NCBI GenBank assembly: GCA_026874595.1
Contig: CM049320.1
Span: 4,779,464-4,843,463 of the forward strand
Length of the DNA: 64,000 nt
DNA from: Sipunculus nudus
Lineage: Eukaryota; Annelida; Sipuncula; Golfingiida; Sipunculidae
Direction: 5' to 3'
Shown here: piece by piece, positions 13,217 through 25,871 of the stretch
How the letters are laid out: each line of letters begins with the position of its first letter
Position numbering within the stretch: position 1 is the first letter of the stretch
Made by a program: the position numbers and the translations under genes
The notes under the pieces: model-generated
What the model saw: the letters and a program-made list of their open reading frames with translations, nothing else
The model's database searches: none
Told to the model about the DNA's origin: nothing

Positions 13217-13638
13217 GGTTTCCAGCGATTGCTCATGTCCATTCTGCAATTGATTTTACATATAGTCTGGTATTGAGCCTGCTATAACTTTAATTAATAA
13301 GATATTAGTGGTGATGGGCTGATGATCGTTTATAATCCATGATTTGTTGGGTTGATGCAAATGATCTGAAGATTGATCTTGCAGTGCCATAATTAGTTGC
13401 AAAATTTTGCAGGTAACTTAGGCTTTGTGATGAGGAAATGAGTGCTGTTATATACATTATGTACTAAAACTTAATTCCTAAGTTACTATATAGTCATGTG
13501 GGCTATAGAATTGTGACATTATTAGCCTGAATGTAGACCTAATTGTCTGTTGAGATGATGTACCAGTGTACATGTATTGTCCAAAAGTTCAATAAACAAC
13601 CTAACATTCCAATTTTCAGTCGGTAAAAGGTGCACCAA

Positions 13639-14827
13639 TTTTTAGCTCAGCTGACTGTAAGTCATCTGAGCTATAGGGATCACCTTTTGTCCGTCGGCCG
13701 TCCGGGCGTCTGTCTGTTAACAGGGCACAAATCGTAACCGCTAGAACTGGAATCTTCTTACTTGACATCCTGGGAGGTCTATGGAAATTCTCCTTGTAAA
13801 CCTGAAATTAGGTCACTGTGACCTATATTCTTCGAGCTATGGGGTTATGAAGTACCCCCTAGAATAATGCAAAATTTAATACAAAAGCTCAAGTATCTGA
13901 ACAACTAATGCATTAATCACCATGATTCTTTGCATGGATATTGATCATGGAGTGTTTCATCAATTTCTGGAGATTGGTGGCGCCAGCTATATTTTTTTTA
14001 TTTTTTACGATTTTTTTTTACGATTCTCTACTTTTGTGATCTTTAAACATTTGGTCATCTGTAAACAGGGCACAAATCATAATGACGGGACCTTCAATCT
14101 TCTGTCCTCACCTCCAGGGAAGCCCATAAAAGGTCTACATGGAAACCCGAAATAAGGTCCCTGTTACCCATATTCTGTGAGCTATGGGGCTCTGAAGTAC
14201 CCCCCAGAATAAAGATTTGGTCATATATTAACAGGGCACAAATCATAATGACTGGACCTAGAATCTTCTTTCTTGACATGCAGGGAGGCCTTTGGAAAGT
14301 CTCTTTGGAAATCTGAAATTAGGTCTCTGTTACCCATATCCTTCATGCTATGGCTCCGAGAATAAATATTTGGTCATCTGTTAACAGAGCACAAATTATA
14401 ATGACTTGACCTAGAATCTCTTTTCCTGATATGCTGGGAGGCCCCTGAAAAGTCTCCTTGTGCACCTGAAATTACATCTCTGTTACCCATATCCTTCATC
14501 CTATGCGGCTTTGAAATACCCCCCAGAATAAACATTTGGTCATCTGTTAACAGGGCACAAATCATAATAACTGGACCTAGAATTTTATTTTTTGACATGC
14601 TGGGAGACCCCTGAAAAGTCATCTTGTAAACCTTGAAAATAGGTGTCTGTTACCCATATCCTTCATGCTACAGAGCTCCATAGTACCCCAATGAATATTG
14701 GATGATTTTATACAAAAGGTCAAGTTTGGAAAAAGTATTTCATTCAAATTTGACATTCAGATGATAAAATTACTTTTGTCAATGTCTTCCTGGTCAGCTG
14801 AGGGTCATGACCCCTGGGTCACTTGTT
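13639..14827 (+). mobile_element. Long element with tandem core, copy 2 (AGCTCAGCTGAC type)
   Basis: The left end has the hairpin AGCTCAGCTGAC…GTCATCTGAGCT (13644-13672). CTCAGCTGAC is repeated inverted as GTCAGCTGAG near 14793, followed by the palindrome GGGTCATGACCC and the end GGGTCACTTGTT. The core has five units of about 165 bp with ACAGGGCACAAATC(A/G)TAA at about 13721, 14065, 14231, 14385 and 14549. A perfect AGGTCA-CTG-TGACCT palindrome lies at 13810-13824. The layout (hairpin, subterminal inverted repeat, core, inverted repeat, 3' hairpin) parallels the Helitron-like family in this window. Confidence 0.6.
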
Positions 14828-16084
14828 ACTGATGATTGATCATGAAATTACAACCGATTCTTAACACTAATTATCAGGTATATATGTCACAAAAGTCAAT
14901 CATAGAGTTAGTTATTAATTGTTCTGTGTGTAGTCACTCTCTCTGGGAGGGGTACTTCACACATGGCAGGCACAGGATGATAGCTGGGATACAATCTGAG
15001 AGGAATGATGCATAAACTGATATGCTGTACATGAAAGGTGCCTACAAACTGATGAAGGTGCATACATAAAAGGACGAAGGAGCAGTAGAACAAATTGTTA
15101 TTCACCTAAAAATTAAAAAAAAAAGTATGAGGATTAATAATTTAAAGTATGGGTAGGATGTAGCCTGGTGGAGGGTGCCAGACTTCTGAGATGAGGGTTC
15201 TAGGTTCAGTCCCCACCAGAACCTCCCAGCCCAACAAAGGTGAAATACTTTGCAGGTGCCACCAAGATTAACTCTAACAGCTGAACTACGAGTAATGACA
15301 TATGAGTCACTTTTGTCAATGCATATAAAATCTAAAATTTTTTAAGCATAATAATCAAGACTTATCATTTTTGTCATATAGTTTCCTGCAGTATCATTCT
15401 TGTCATGTTGGTTCCTTCATCCTCTTTGAATAGGTAGCGCCACCTACAGTCCATGGAATGCTCATTTAAAAAAGAAGCAAAATTTAAAATTCAGAATATC
15501 ACATACTCATATAGCTATGGAAGATAATTTTGAAACTGCAAAATATTTGCATTATTGGATGGAAAAATTCTTGTACTGTTCTCCATAGAGAGAAAGAGGT
15601 TTAAAATGTTAGAAACAAGAGAACATTTTTAATGGCGTATCTGTCATAGGCGACTGGGATCGAGTGATATTTTAATCCAGCACAAAGCCAAAGGCAAATA
15701 TTTGTTTTCACTTCAGTGGCATTTAATCAAGTTAAGTAGGCACTATGGTAATGTCATGGTAACAGGCGTAGATGCAGGGACCTCCAAGGATTCTGTGATG
15801 AAGTTACTGCCATCTCTGGTGAACGCTGATCAAGAGCTTGCAGGTCTCTGGGTGTGACAGGGCAACCTGTTAGTATGTTATATGTTACACTTGTGTGTTT
15901 GTCTCGACAGAGATGTATTATGGAAATCTTTCTTCAAATGCCAAATGCAACAGCATCATTTGCCAATAAAGTCCATGAAAGTGAATTTTGTCACATTAGC
16001 TTTATCAGTTGTGCCTGCTTTCCCTTTTGAGTTTGCAAGATTTATTCTTTTCCCTGCGTTTAAGACTTTGTGTATATATACAGT
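14828..16084. other. No gene recognised apart from the SINE remnant
   Basis: AT-rich sequence. A GTAGCGCCACCTACAG segment at about 15433 echoes the GGTGGCGCCACC palindrome of the Helitron-like family but has no further shared sequence. Confidence 0.55.
15140..15275 (+). mobile_element. tRNA-derived SINE remnant
   Basis: TAGCCTGGTGG resembles a pol III A box and GGTTCAGTCCC, about 45 bp on, a B box, as in tRNA-related SINE heads. It does not fold as a complete tRNA and no tail is clear. Confidence 0.4.
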
Positions 16085-16154
16085 ATGTGGAGGGAAGAAT
16101 GATAATCTGGGAAGATCAAGAATCCTCCAGGAAGAATGGCAATTCAAGACTGAC

Positions 16155-16726
16155 AATTGAGAATTCTCATTTTTCCAGGGAGAGACTGGAATTCAGTTTT
16201 GAAATTCAAACCTTGGAAAAATGAGAATTTTAATATTTCTGGGAAGAATGGGAATCATTTCATCCTATCACTTGATTTCCATTTTCCCTGGACAATTGAG
16301 AATTCTGGTTTTTACTGAAAAGAATAGGAATTCTCATATTTCCCAGCTTCTTATTCTCTGGCAACTTAATCTGAATAATCTCTCCTAGCTATTATTTTAA
16401 TAATAATACAAAAAAGAAGAAACTTGTTATACATATGTATCACTTGAAATTGTAAGCTTCATATTTTAATTCATTTAATATTAGTGTATATTTATTCTTT
16501 TAGCTACTTGAACAGTTCAGAATTAATGTGAAAGAAATATAATCGAACTTCTTTCTGAAAAAAAAGTAAGATAAAGATAAAAAAATAAAAAAATAATATA
16601 AGAGTTAAAAGTTGCCATAACATGATTCCTGTTCTTCCCGGGATAAGTGAGACTTCTCATTATTCCAAGGTTTGAATTTCAAAACTGAATTCCAGTCTCT
16701 CCCATGAAAAATGAGAATTCTCAATT
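16155..16726. repeat. Foldback: two 73-bp arms, near-identical inverted repeat
   Basis: 16155-16227 and 16654-16726 are reverse complements with 3 differences in 73, separated by 426 bp. Looser inverted similarity (GAATTCTCATTTTTCCxGG units, GGGAAGA) extends outwards to about 16085 and 16840. RNA from either strand could form a long hairpin. It lies directly next to the TIR element at 16865. It is probably a foldback-type MITE. Confidence 0.7.
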
Positions 16727-16864
16727 AACCCAGGAGAGCCTGGAATTCTCATTTTTTGCTGGAAGAACAGAAACTATTTCAAATCCTCTCTTGATTCTCA
16801 TTTTTCCCGGGAAGATTCTGGCTCTTCCCTCATTCTCTTTCTTCTCTTGACTTATGTATGTATA

Positions 16865-17979
16865 TGTCAAGGCCCAGATCCCAATCTGGACCAGTTCTCG
16901 ATCGGGATTTGGTCTGGCCTAAACCCTGATTGGGATCTGGTCCAGCCCTTGTCCAGACTAGATCAGGGTTTAGACCGGACAAAGTCCTGATCAGGATCTG
17001 GTCTGGAACAATCACTGATTGGTCAAGACCAATCAGGAATTGGTCCAGACCAAATCTCGATCAGGATCTGGGCTGGACCAATTCCTGATTGGTCCAGGCC
17101 AAATCCCGATCTGGATTCAGTCTGGCCTAAACCCTGATCAGGATCTGGTCTGGACCAGTTTCTGATTGAGATACCTTGGCAGACTAGAGCAGGCTTTTGG
17201 TGTAAATATTATATTCCATAAGGTTAAGACAGGAAAATGAAAAACTGAGTTGCATAAAAAATATTATTTTATATATATTAATATATGTAAAAGAAATATT
17301 TATATATACATATATATAGTTGAAAATGTTTATAAGAGAAGTTATAAATTGTTGGTTTTCATGAAATCAGGAATTTTCACTTGAATGTAAGCTGTTTATG
17401 AGTTGATACAAGTTAAGAATTAATTATCCATATTTGAAAACATGGGACTGAAAATTTTATATGATACTTAACTTCTTATATATGTCATCCATCTAACAAT
17501 TTATTCTACCTACAAAACGCATCAAATATATACACTTATTTACACAGTGAGTCAGCTTAAACTAGTTCAATTGTTACATAATTGAATTGAATAAACTATC
17601 TGATGAAAATACTGGAAATAATAATTCAACTTGAAAAATAATACAAGGACTTTAAAAATAATTTCAATAAATATAATCACTCAATTAATTCAAACTTAAA
17701 TATTAGTTAATTAAGTTATTAAGGTAGAATAATTAACACTGCAAACACTATAAATTAAGATTTGTCATTACTTTTTAAGTTATAATTTAGACATCCTGTC
17801 AGGAATATAGGCATGCTCTGAATCTAGGTCTGGGATGACCTGAACCTTGATAAGTTCAGACAGGAACACATTCTCTTTACTAAAAGTTAATGATCGGGGT
17901 TTAGGCTGGACCAAATCCTGATCAGCATGTGGTCTTGACCAATCGGCTAATGGTCCAGATCGGGATCTGGGCCTTGACA
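16865..17979. mobile_element. TIR element with palindromic tandem arrays
   Basis: The left end TGTCAAGGCCCAGATCCC… and the right end …GGGATCTGGGCCTTGACA are inverted repeats of 29 bp with one mismatch, flanked on both sides by TA, as for Tc1/mariner-type insertions. Inside the left end, 16880-17165 is an array of short palindromic units built from CTGATCAGGATCTGGTCTGG and GGACCA. A shorter array lies at 17890-17975. The centre is AT-rich and has no transposase. A fragment of the same unit is at 23165-23255. Confidence 0.65.
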
Positions 17980-19144
17980 TATGTCTATATATATATATAT
18001 GTATATAATGTATATATATATATATTATTTGTTTATTTTAGTACAAGATATCTTAATTTAATTGAAATCCAGTTAGGAGGTGGAAGTGACAATCACCTTT
18101 GTAGAGTTGGATGTATATTTTTTCTCATTTAAAATTGAATTTAACAGTCTTGTATGAAAGTTTATTATCTATAATTAATCTTAATTTGTGCTAGACACAT
18201 GGTATGGTATATGAAAAAAAAAACAGCTTTAGATATTGTCATTCAATCTTAGCCATCTCAAAAAGTGAATTTCTCTTCCTGTGTGCTTAGAAAAACTCAT
18301 TTTACCAATTTATTTTTATACTTTTTTTTTTCAAATTTAATAAACAGTTTAAGACACCATTCAGAAAAATATAAACCACTGGATACAACACAGCACTAGG
18401 TTTAGCTGGTATTTGTTATAATAATTTCCAACAAATTTATGATTAATTTTATTTTTGGGAATTTTTCAGGTGAATATAATTAAACTTGATGATCATGTTC
18501 AAACCCAAACCAGTTTTAAGAACACCAAGCAGTATTTTTTAAAGTGTGAATTCCAAACAGCCATTTTGGTACGTGAAAGTTTTCCATGGATTTAAATTAC
18601 AGGCTTGGCTTTGCCAGGCTTTATTGTTATGATGTAAAGCGACAGAACATGTACAGGACAGCTTGTAGGGATCTTCTGTTGTTAACATTGGTGCTGTTGA
18701 ATATTAAATAACAGGTTTTAGATTTTGTGGAAGAAAAGGAAATTGCATTTTCATTTTAACCAGCAGAACTCTAGGAAAGAAAATAATTGATTTTCTGGAC
18801 CATTGCGTTGTATTTCATAAAACAGCACCCAATGCAGGCAGAAATACCAGCCACCAAAGTTTGAAGGAGTTCATACACCATAAACAATGTAGAAATGACG
18901 ACAACAAGGTCTGCGTCCAGAAAGAAATCTTACTTTTTACAACGTTGTACTATAGTGTTCCCGACAGCAGAGGTTCTTTAGAAGGTCGTAATGTATCTGA
19001 GAACACTACATTTGTCTGTTAATATATAATCTTATTTACAAGCCTTGCTTGAGCTTTTGGTCCACCTATTTTGTGCTTAGGTATTGACAAACTAGCATTT
19101 AAAGCTTGTTTTAGTCAGTTCAACCAACCTGTGCACCTGATTTT

Positions 19145-19220
19145 AAGAGATAATTTTCTTAAAATATTATATTTTTCAATAATTTTCCTAGAAAACTGCC
19201 TATGGAAGTGACAACCTGAT
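19145..19220 (-). repeat. Dispersed repeat, inverted relative to 52485-52560
   Basis: TTTTCAATAATTTTCCTAGA and TATGGAAGTGACAACCTGAT match the reverse complement of 52485-52560 with few changes. No termini could be set. Confidence 0.5.
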
Positions 19221-20274
19221 TTCAGTTTATGTTTAACAACTTACTTGAGTAGCCATCTTTGTTTTGGCTGGCCGTACTTTTTGGAGTATTTACAAGAATC
19301 ATCCAGTCAGCAGCTGTCAGCTGAAGCTGTTTTTTGCATGTCACCAGTGACCTTGACTGGAGTAAGCGGAGCTGATATGCTGTTAAATTTAGACTTTTTT
19401 TGTCAAAAAAAAATTAATTTGAGAAAAAGGTCTTGAAGGTCTTTAATATATTCAGCTTGAGAAAATTTTAAAAGATTGGAAGTCAGTCAACATCATAAGG
19501 AAAGTAAGTTGTATTTGGGACCATAAACACTTCTGCAGTTGCAAAACTGTGTTGGTAAGGATGGGATTTTAACCCATTACAGTAAAAAAAATCTGGTGTT
19601 TCTAATTACTTGTGTGCAGCATTTTCAGCAACTTTGCTATGTACAGTTTTTGCGCCTACTGGCCATATATTTACCTATTTGCAGGCTTCCCTTGCCTGCT
19701 GTTCTTTGCATTTCCTGCAGCTTTTCAGCGACTTCCATCAGTGTTCCCTTGGACCTCCTGCAGACTTCCAGTGAATCTTTTGTGTATTTCCTCAGACTCT
19801 GTTAAAGTGATACCATCGCTTAGTGTAGAAACCCTATGCCATTAGCTAGCCAGAGGGAATTTGGTTTTGTCAGACTCTTTAACAAATTCCTTATGGTTTA
19901 TGTCTAGATGTTTTTTGTTCAGTTTGTTATATGTTGCCATGGTAACAAAAATTCAAATATATTATGGTTTGAAATGCTTTTGTTCACATCTCCAGATGTT
20001 TCCAGGAATTTGTCTTCAGGTTTTCTGCATCTGTGTATACTGTATAGACCTTCACATAAATCTCATAACTAATAACAGTTTCTTTTTCTTGTCCCTAGGT
20101 ACAATGTTGACTGCTTACCTGCAGGCATATTTCTGATTCTTTTTTATCCTAATAGTTTCCCTGGCCTTACCTAGTGACAAGTTTACAGTAAAAACTTGGC
20201 ATGTCAAAGTGTTTTTGAGGGAATTCACTTCAGACATTGCTTGAGCTGTATGTTTTTTTTTAACCACAGAAAAT

Positions 20275-20345
20275 GGATAATAACAGTCTGGGCCTGTAGG
20301 TGGCACTATGTGTATAATGAGGATGAAGACAACCAGATGATAAGA
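20275..20345 (+). repeat. Dispersed repeat GTAGGTGGCACT, copy 1
   Basis: CTGTAGGTGGCACTATG then AGGATGAAGACAACCAGATG is shared with 37969-38025 (CTGTAGGTGGCACTGTG, AGGATGAAGATCACCAGATG). A weaker relative lies around 51010-51140. Confidence 0.45.
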
Positions 20346-21014
20346 AAGTTACCAAGTTGTTTGAATTCATGATTTATATACACAAGGTTTAGAATATTCC
20401 TGAGCTTAAATCTAAGGTTGAGACATTAGAGAGAATCTCACAGGTATTATTAACCTTTCACCCCTGGGCTCAGATGGGGATTAAACTCAGAACATATAAG
20501 CCCTAGGGTCCAGTATTTTAAACAAAAGCCTTGTTATGTCTTACAGGTATTTGCATCATAGCATCTTTTAATTATAAGCTGATCATATACTTGGGGAAAT
20601 ATATAATATGTAATAGCATTATAAATCCTATGCAGTTACGTTTTTAGCTATAGGTCTATACATTCAAGTACATGAGAAAGAGAGTAAATACTGATTTGAG
20701 CAGCCATCCTTCACTTAAGTTTAACCCTGCTCATGTATTCCTGACTGTGGAGACAATAAGACTACATACAGAACAACCATGTTAGTGCCTAAAAAACATT
20801 TATTTTGATTTTCACTAGAAATTTTCTGATTTTGATAGAGCTCCAGCTCCTAAGAGATTTTTTATTTAAACAATATAATATAATTATATTTTGATCAAAT
20901 TTCCTGTTTTTATATTGTGTTTTACCTGTTATCATTTATGATAACGTTGTGCCCTTATCATATGATTTAAAAAAAAAAAAAACTGATAAAAAGGGGAATG
21001 TTTGTAGGCTTGAA

Positions 21015-21075
21015 CTGATTTCTGAAAAAAAGTGCCTGAAACACCAACCTTTATTATTTTGGCGCTAAATTTTCT
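21015..21075 (+). mobile_element. Right-end fragment of the 25872-type MITE
   Basis: TGATTTCTGAAAAAAAGTGC followed by CTGAAACACCAACCTTT and ATTTTGGC matches the right end of the 25872-26209 element with a few changes. The left half is not recognisable. Confidence 0.45.
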
Positions 21076-22826
21076 TACGTTCTATTTGGATCTCACCAGT
21101 CAGTTTACCTCGGCGACTCTCAGGGGATAAAATTGGAGATTGACCTTGAGCTCTGAAGTCCAGCATTGTAACCAGGAGACTGGTTATGTTTAACCGGTAT
21201 TTCTTTCATAACCTTGGTTTGATGTCTGTTATTTATAAGTTGACTACCCTTATATAAAACAACATATAAAAACAGGACTTTATTTAAATTGGTACCCAGA
21301 ATTAGAATTAATCATGGTAACATTCTCCAAGTTTGATTGAAAGTTCAGCTTGAAAGTTCAGCTTTTTCTCCTTCCATATCTAATTCATTGGCTACATTTT
21401 TTTGTATCATGCATGCAAATGTTTGGAATATCTTTTGACATTTCAGTTTAATTGCTATTACTTACAAGGCAAATTATTGCTCAGTAAGGTAGACAAAGCA
21501 ATTTACTTTTTAATTATTTATTTTAATTTTCTATGGCCTTGATCTGAAAGAGGCTTTTAAGAGCAAAATGTAATATACAGTCAAGGACTTCCTATTTAAT
21601 CTGTAATATAGAGCTTAGGTTACTCGAAGTTAGGGATGGATCTTGAAAAAACGCATTTTAAAAATTTGAATATGTATTCTGTTGGCTTAGTAGTTTTTTA
21701 TTCTTAAACCAAATTATTACCATCAACAACTAACACAATTTTATTATTATTTATAATTATTATTAAATATAAATTATAAAAAAAATCATCTTTAAATTTC
21801 AGAGACAAATTTCCACCATACATGATGATCGTTATATATTGCATGACTGATGTATGAAAGGCACCTTTTTGAAACAATGATGTTGTTATATTTTCAGTCT
21901 TTCTATTGTTTATGTACAATTGATTGTAATCGGTGATGATGATAATTTCTGATTGATGAAGGTCATGAGTCGTGTCATGTTTTGAAATAAGAAGTTATGT
22001 AGGATTCTGATAGAAATGTTTATTAAGAGCTAGAAAGTCTGAAACACCAAGTAATTAATGTAGCCCTCAATCTCTGTGTGGTTCTGGGGCCTTGATCTCA
22101 TGGCACACAGTTTGTATGATTGAAATTAAGTAATTTAAAACATTAGCTATATACACGCTAAATAATTCTGATATTTGACTTGCTACATTTGCATTTTATT
22201 CTGTACGCAAAATAGCAGCCCCAATGAGCGGTTTCCTCATTTTGGTGGGGACAGAGGTTGATAAGGGCATGGAAATATGAGAGGAAAATACTCAGAGCAC
22301 AGTCTCCAGAAGGGAATTTATCTATGGGAAGAGTTTGGTTTTCATTAGACCAATATCTTCCAATTAAGTAGGAGCTGGAGGAACACTGTGGTAATGACCA
22401 CACCCCTCATCAGTAAATTTATAGTAGAATTCCCCAACCATATAATTTTTACCCGGTTTGTTGTCACTAGTTCAGAGCTCCGTTCTTGTCAGCCCGCTAC
22501 AGAAAGGCAACTTAATGATAAATATAATTATAATTTCTGTGGGTGAAGTTTTACATTGTACATAGAAGCACAAAACTTTTCACAGACACAGAAAGCCAGT
22601 CCCTCAATGACTGATAATCCATTTTGTTCTTCTGCTTCAGGAAAATTCATAATGGAACAGTGTCAGGTTTCACAGAGTATTCGTTTTATAGCGAAGCATA
22701 TGTATTCACTCCACTCGGTAGAAGTGTAGTAATCTCTCTCTGTACCTGGTTTTATGATTCTCTTGTGACAACAGCAGGTCAGGTTCCTGGGCCCAGGTGT
22801 CAGCTGGTGGGATTGTTATGATGTTG

Positions 22827-22834
22827 TGACGTCA
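22827..22834. promoter_or_regulatory. CRE palindrome TGACGTCA
   Basis: A perfect cAMP-response palindrome in otherwise gene-less sequence, followed by GTGCATTGTGGGCCATG. No TATA box or exon is recognised next to it, so a function is speculative. Confidence 0.2.
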
Positions 22835-23164
22835 GGACGAAACTGAAGAAGTGCATTGTGGGCCATGTGGTAACATGACAGCGTATCAATATGTGTTTGC
22901 TATTCGTTACTTTTTTGGCATTTTCCCCCACATATTAGATTTTAATGATTGTAAAAACTTTTTTATAAAGTTACTAAAATATTTGCCATTATCTCATTTT
23001 CTTAAACAGCATTTTTTATTATACTGGTAAATCTTGTGAATTTTATTTATTAATTATGGTAATTGCTGGACCATTTGTAGTATTAATCATTCGTGTCTGG
23101 CTTGATAACAGATGTCTTCATGACTTTTTTTAATATTCCGTGTTTATTCCTCTAATTTTGTGAC

Positions 23165-23255
23165 CACAGAGTTAATTGTGATCGATTCCTGATTAGTCCA
23201 CACAAAAGTCTGATCAGGTTTCAGTCTAGCCTAAATCCTGACCAGGATATATAGG
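23165..23255 (+). repeat. Fragment of the 16865-type palindromic array
   Basis: CTGATTAGTCCACAC, TCTGATCAGGTTTCAGTCTA and GCCTAAATCCTGACCAGGAT follow the unit order of the 16880-17165 array. Confidence 0.5.
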
Positions 23256-24854
23256 ATTTATTTATGTAGAAAGCCCATTTATCTACATTAAACCCCTCTT
23301 AAGGCCCTTGTTTGGTGGGTTTCAAGAGAGACACTCTTACAAGTTATATCCTCTACGGATGAGTCACATGGTCTGAAATTATGGTCACATAATCATAAAA
23401 ACTGGTCAAAAAGTTTAGCCCCTTATGTCATTTTAAAATATGATAAAATATAGCTTTTAGATATAATGAATTTCAAAAGGAGTTCATAAAAGGAGTTCAT
23501 AAAAACAAATTCCATTAAGTATACTGTATATAAATTAGGCAAGTTTTCATCATCATTAGGGCCGTTTATCAGAAAGTTCTAAAATGTAAATTTGATAGCT
23601 GTCTGGCGGGTGGCAAGTCAGAGCCACTGTATATCAGTATATCGCACAAACTGTATGTCTTTTTCGCCTCCCTGATAGGAAACCTTGAAGAAGATAAGCG
23701 AATGCTCCGTGGCACTGTCTGTCACAGAAACCAGACACACTGTCTGGAGCCTGAAAAGTGGTCAGGTCAGCTCAGCTGATAAACAGAATATCTGCCATTA
23801 TATATATCATGGGACAGTGATATTGGGAGAAATGAAAACAATTTATCCATTATAGATGCTGTTTTCTTTCCATCATATATGAATGCTGTTGGGAAGCGGA
23901 GAGGCCTATGATCATTGACTGTTTGTAACTGTCAATATTCAAACTTTTCTGTGCACTAACCCTGCCAGTTTATACCAGCATGCATCCCAGTTTTATTGTA
24001 CCGTGTCACAGCCATGTAGTGATCAGCTCCATCAGTCTGCCTGTCTGTCGACCTGTAAATATTCCTGTATGTGATGCAGTTATCACTTCTTCTGCTCAGA
24101 CTGACTTTTAACGCTGGATCCACTCTAAGGTCTATCACCTCAGAAATAATCCCTTCACCCAAATTCTTTGGGCCTCAGGTGCTCAACTGGCAAAATAATG
24201 CATGGGTATAGTTTGTCTGTGCATTTGACGTAAGTAATCTGTTGTTTACACACACAGCAGCACCTTTGGATCATGAGCTACATCATGCCTCATACAAACC
24301 CACTTGAATACCATTAATTAGCTGTTGAAAATAATGACTAAGCGACTTATCCTGTTGCCACACCAGGTTATGAAAATAGTGTTCTGGTTGAACTGTCATG
24401 AATAATATTTCGAATACATGGTTTACCAGAGAATATGCTTAAATAAAAGATAAAAAAACATGCACATGATGGGTACAGCATATTTTTATGCAACCAGAGA
24501 AGGCAGCTTTAATCAGTTTATTCAGTCAAATGGAAGTTTGCCGTCCACATTTGGTTATTAATCAGATTCAATGTGCTGCTTTAAAGTGATATTTCATGGG
24601 AATGACTGGGTTAAACGAGAGCAAAACTGTCCTTTTGCAGACGAAAAACAGGTATGCCTGTACACATTAGGAACTGGTAGACCACCTTTCAAGCGGTCTA
24701 CAGTAGACTGAAATGATGCAGATCAGTGGCTTAGTATTGACAGCTAGTAAAACCGATTCACAATCCTGATTATTTAGTACTTCAGAAATGGCCTAATTAG
24801 ATCAGTGATATAGTTGAATCCTTACTGGCTGAGTCCAAGTGCATCAAGTGAAAA

Positions 24855-25365
24855 GTCAAAGTCCAGGCTGGTGTGACTTGTCCAAGTCCTTGCATGTGAG
24901 TCAAAGTCCAGGCTGGTGTGACTTGTCCAAGTCCTTGCATGTGAGTCAAAGTCCAGGCTGGTGTGACTTGTCCAAGTCCTTGCATGTGAGTCAAAGTCCA
25001 GGCTGGTGTGACTTGTCCAAGTCCTTGCATGTGATTCAAAGTCCAGGCTGGTGTGACTTGTCCAAGTCCTTGCATGTGAGTCAAAGTCCAGGCTGGTGTG
25101 ACTTGTCCAAGTCCTTGCATGTGAGTCAAAATCCAGGCTGGTGTGACTTGTCCAAGTCCTTGCATGTGAGTCAAAGTCTAGGCTGGCGTGACTTGTCCAA
25201 GTCCTTGCATGTGAGTCAAAGTCTAGGTTGGTGTGACTTGTCTAAGTCCTTGCATGTGATTCAAAGTCTAGGCTGGTGTGACTTGTCTAAGTCCTTACAT
25301 GTGAGTCAAAGTCTAGGCTGGTGTGACTTGTCCAAGTCCTTGCATGTGAGTCAAAGTCCACTTCC
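24855..25365. repeat. 45-bp minisatellite, 11 units plus a partial
   Basis: The unit is GTCAAAGTCCAGGCTGGTGT… ending …TCCTTGCATGTGA. Because 45 is divisible by 3, frames stay open on both strands across the array (15-residue periodic peptides); no start context, signal or homology suggests a protein. A CCA-to-CTA variant marks units 8-11, so homogenisation was patchy. Confidence 0.92.
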
Positions 25366-25871
25366 TTCAGGCCTGAGATTTTAAGATCTTAGGGCAATTA
25401 CAAAACCAATAAAATATAATATGAATAAAAAATTTTTAAATAAAAGATGCATATTTTTTAATTATGTTAGGTGATGCTTCATTCTTTACAATGTTAAATT
25501 ATATATATATCTAGATACCTGTGTTATTTAAACATTGAAGAAGAATTACATATATGGAATAAAACACAACAGTCTGATCATGCACAGCTTATTATGTTTA
25601 TAATATTCTGTCAGTCGTATCCACTATCATTCAGTGATACCACAATTTTGGAGCATCCAACCTCAATTATTGAAATCTTTCAGTTACAACTGAGGTAAGG
25701 GATTTAGAGGTACATGTAGTGCACATGTACATTGATTTGACTCCCTGTAAAAATCACAAAATCATTAAACCAACAAAATCCATTTGAAGAAAAAAATAAT
25801 GCCAAAACCACAAAGTTTTCTGATCTGAAAGTAATTTATTTGAAAAATAAAATATAAAAAAATTACAATTA

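Larger units (their letters stand above)
17980..24854. other. No gene recognised
   Basis: AT-rich sequence with the small repeat pieces listed separately. A frame after CCCTGATAG at 23680 reads protein-like for about 35 codons but has no partner exon or known domain. I see no promoter or RNA gene. Confidence 0.55.

Noticed and set aside
24855-25365. 45-bp direct repeats as a CRISPR array or a repetitive protein gene
   Set aside because: The repeats abut with no unique spacers, and the DNA is animal. Open frames on both strands follow from the unit being divisible by 3 and lacking stops.
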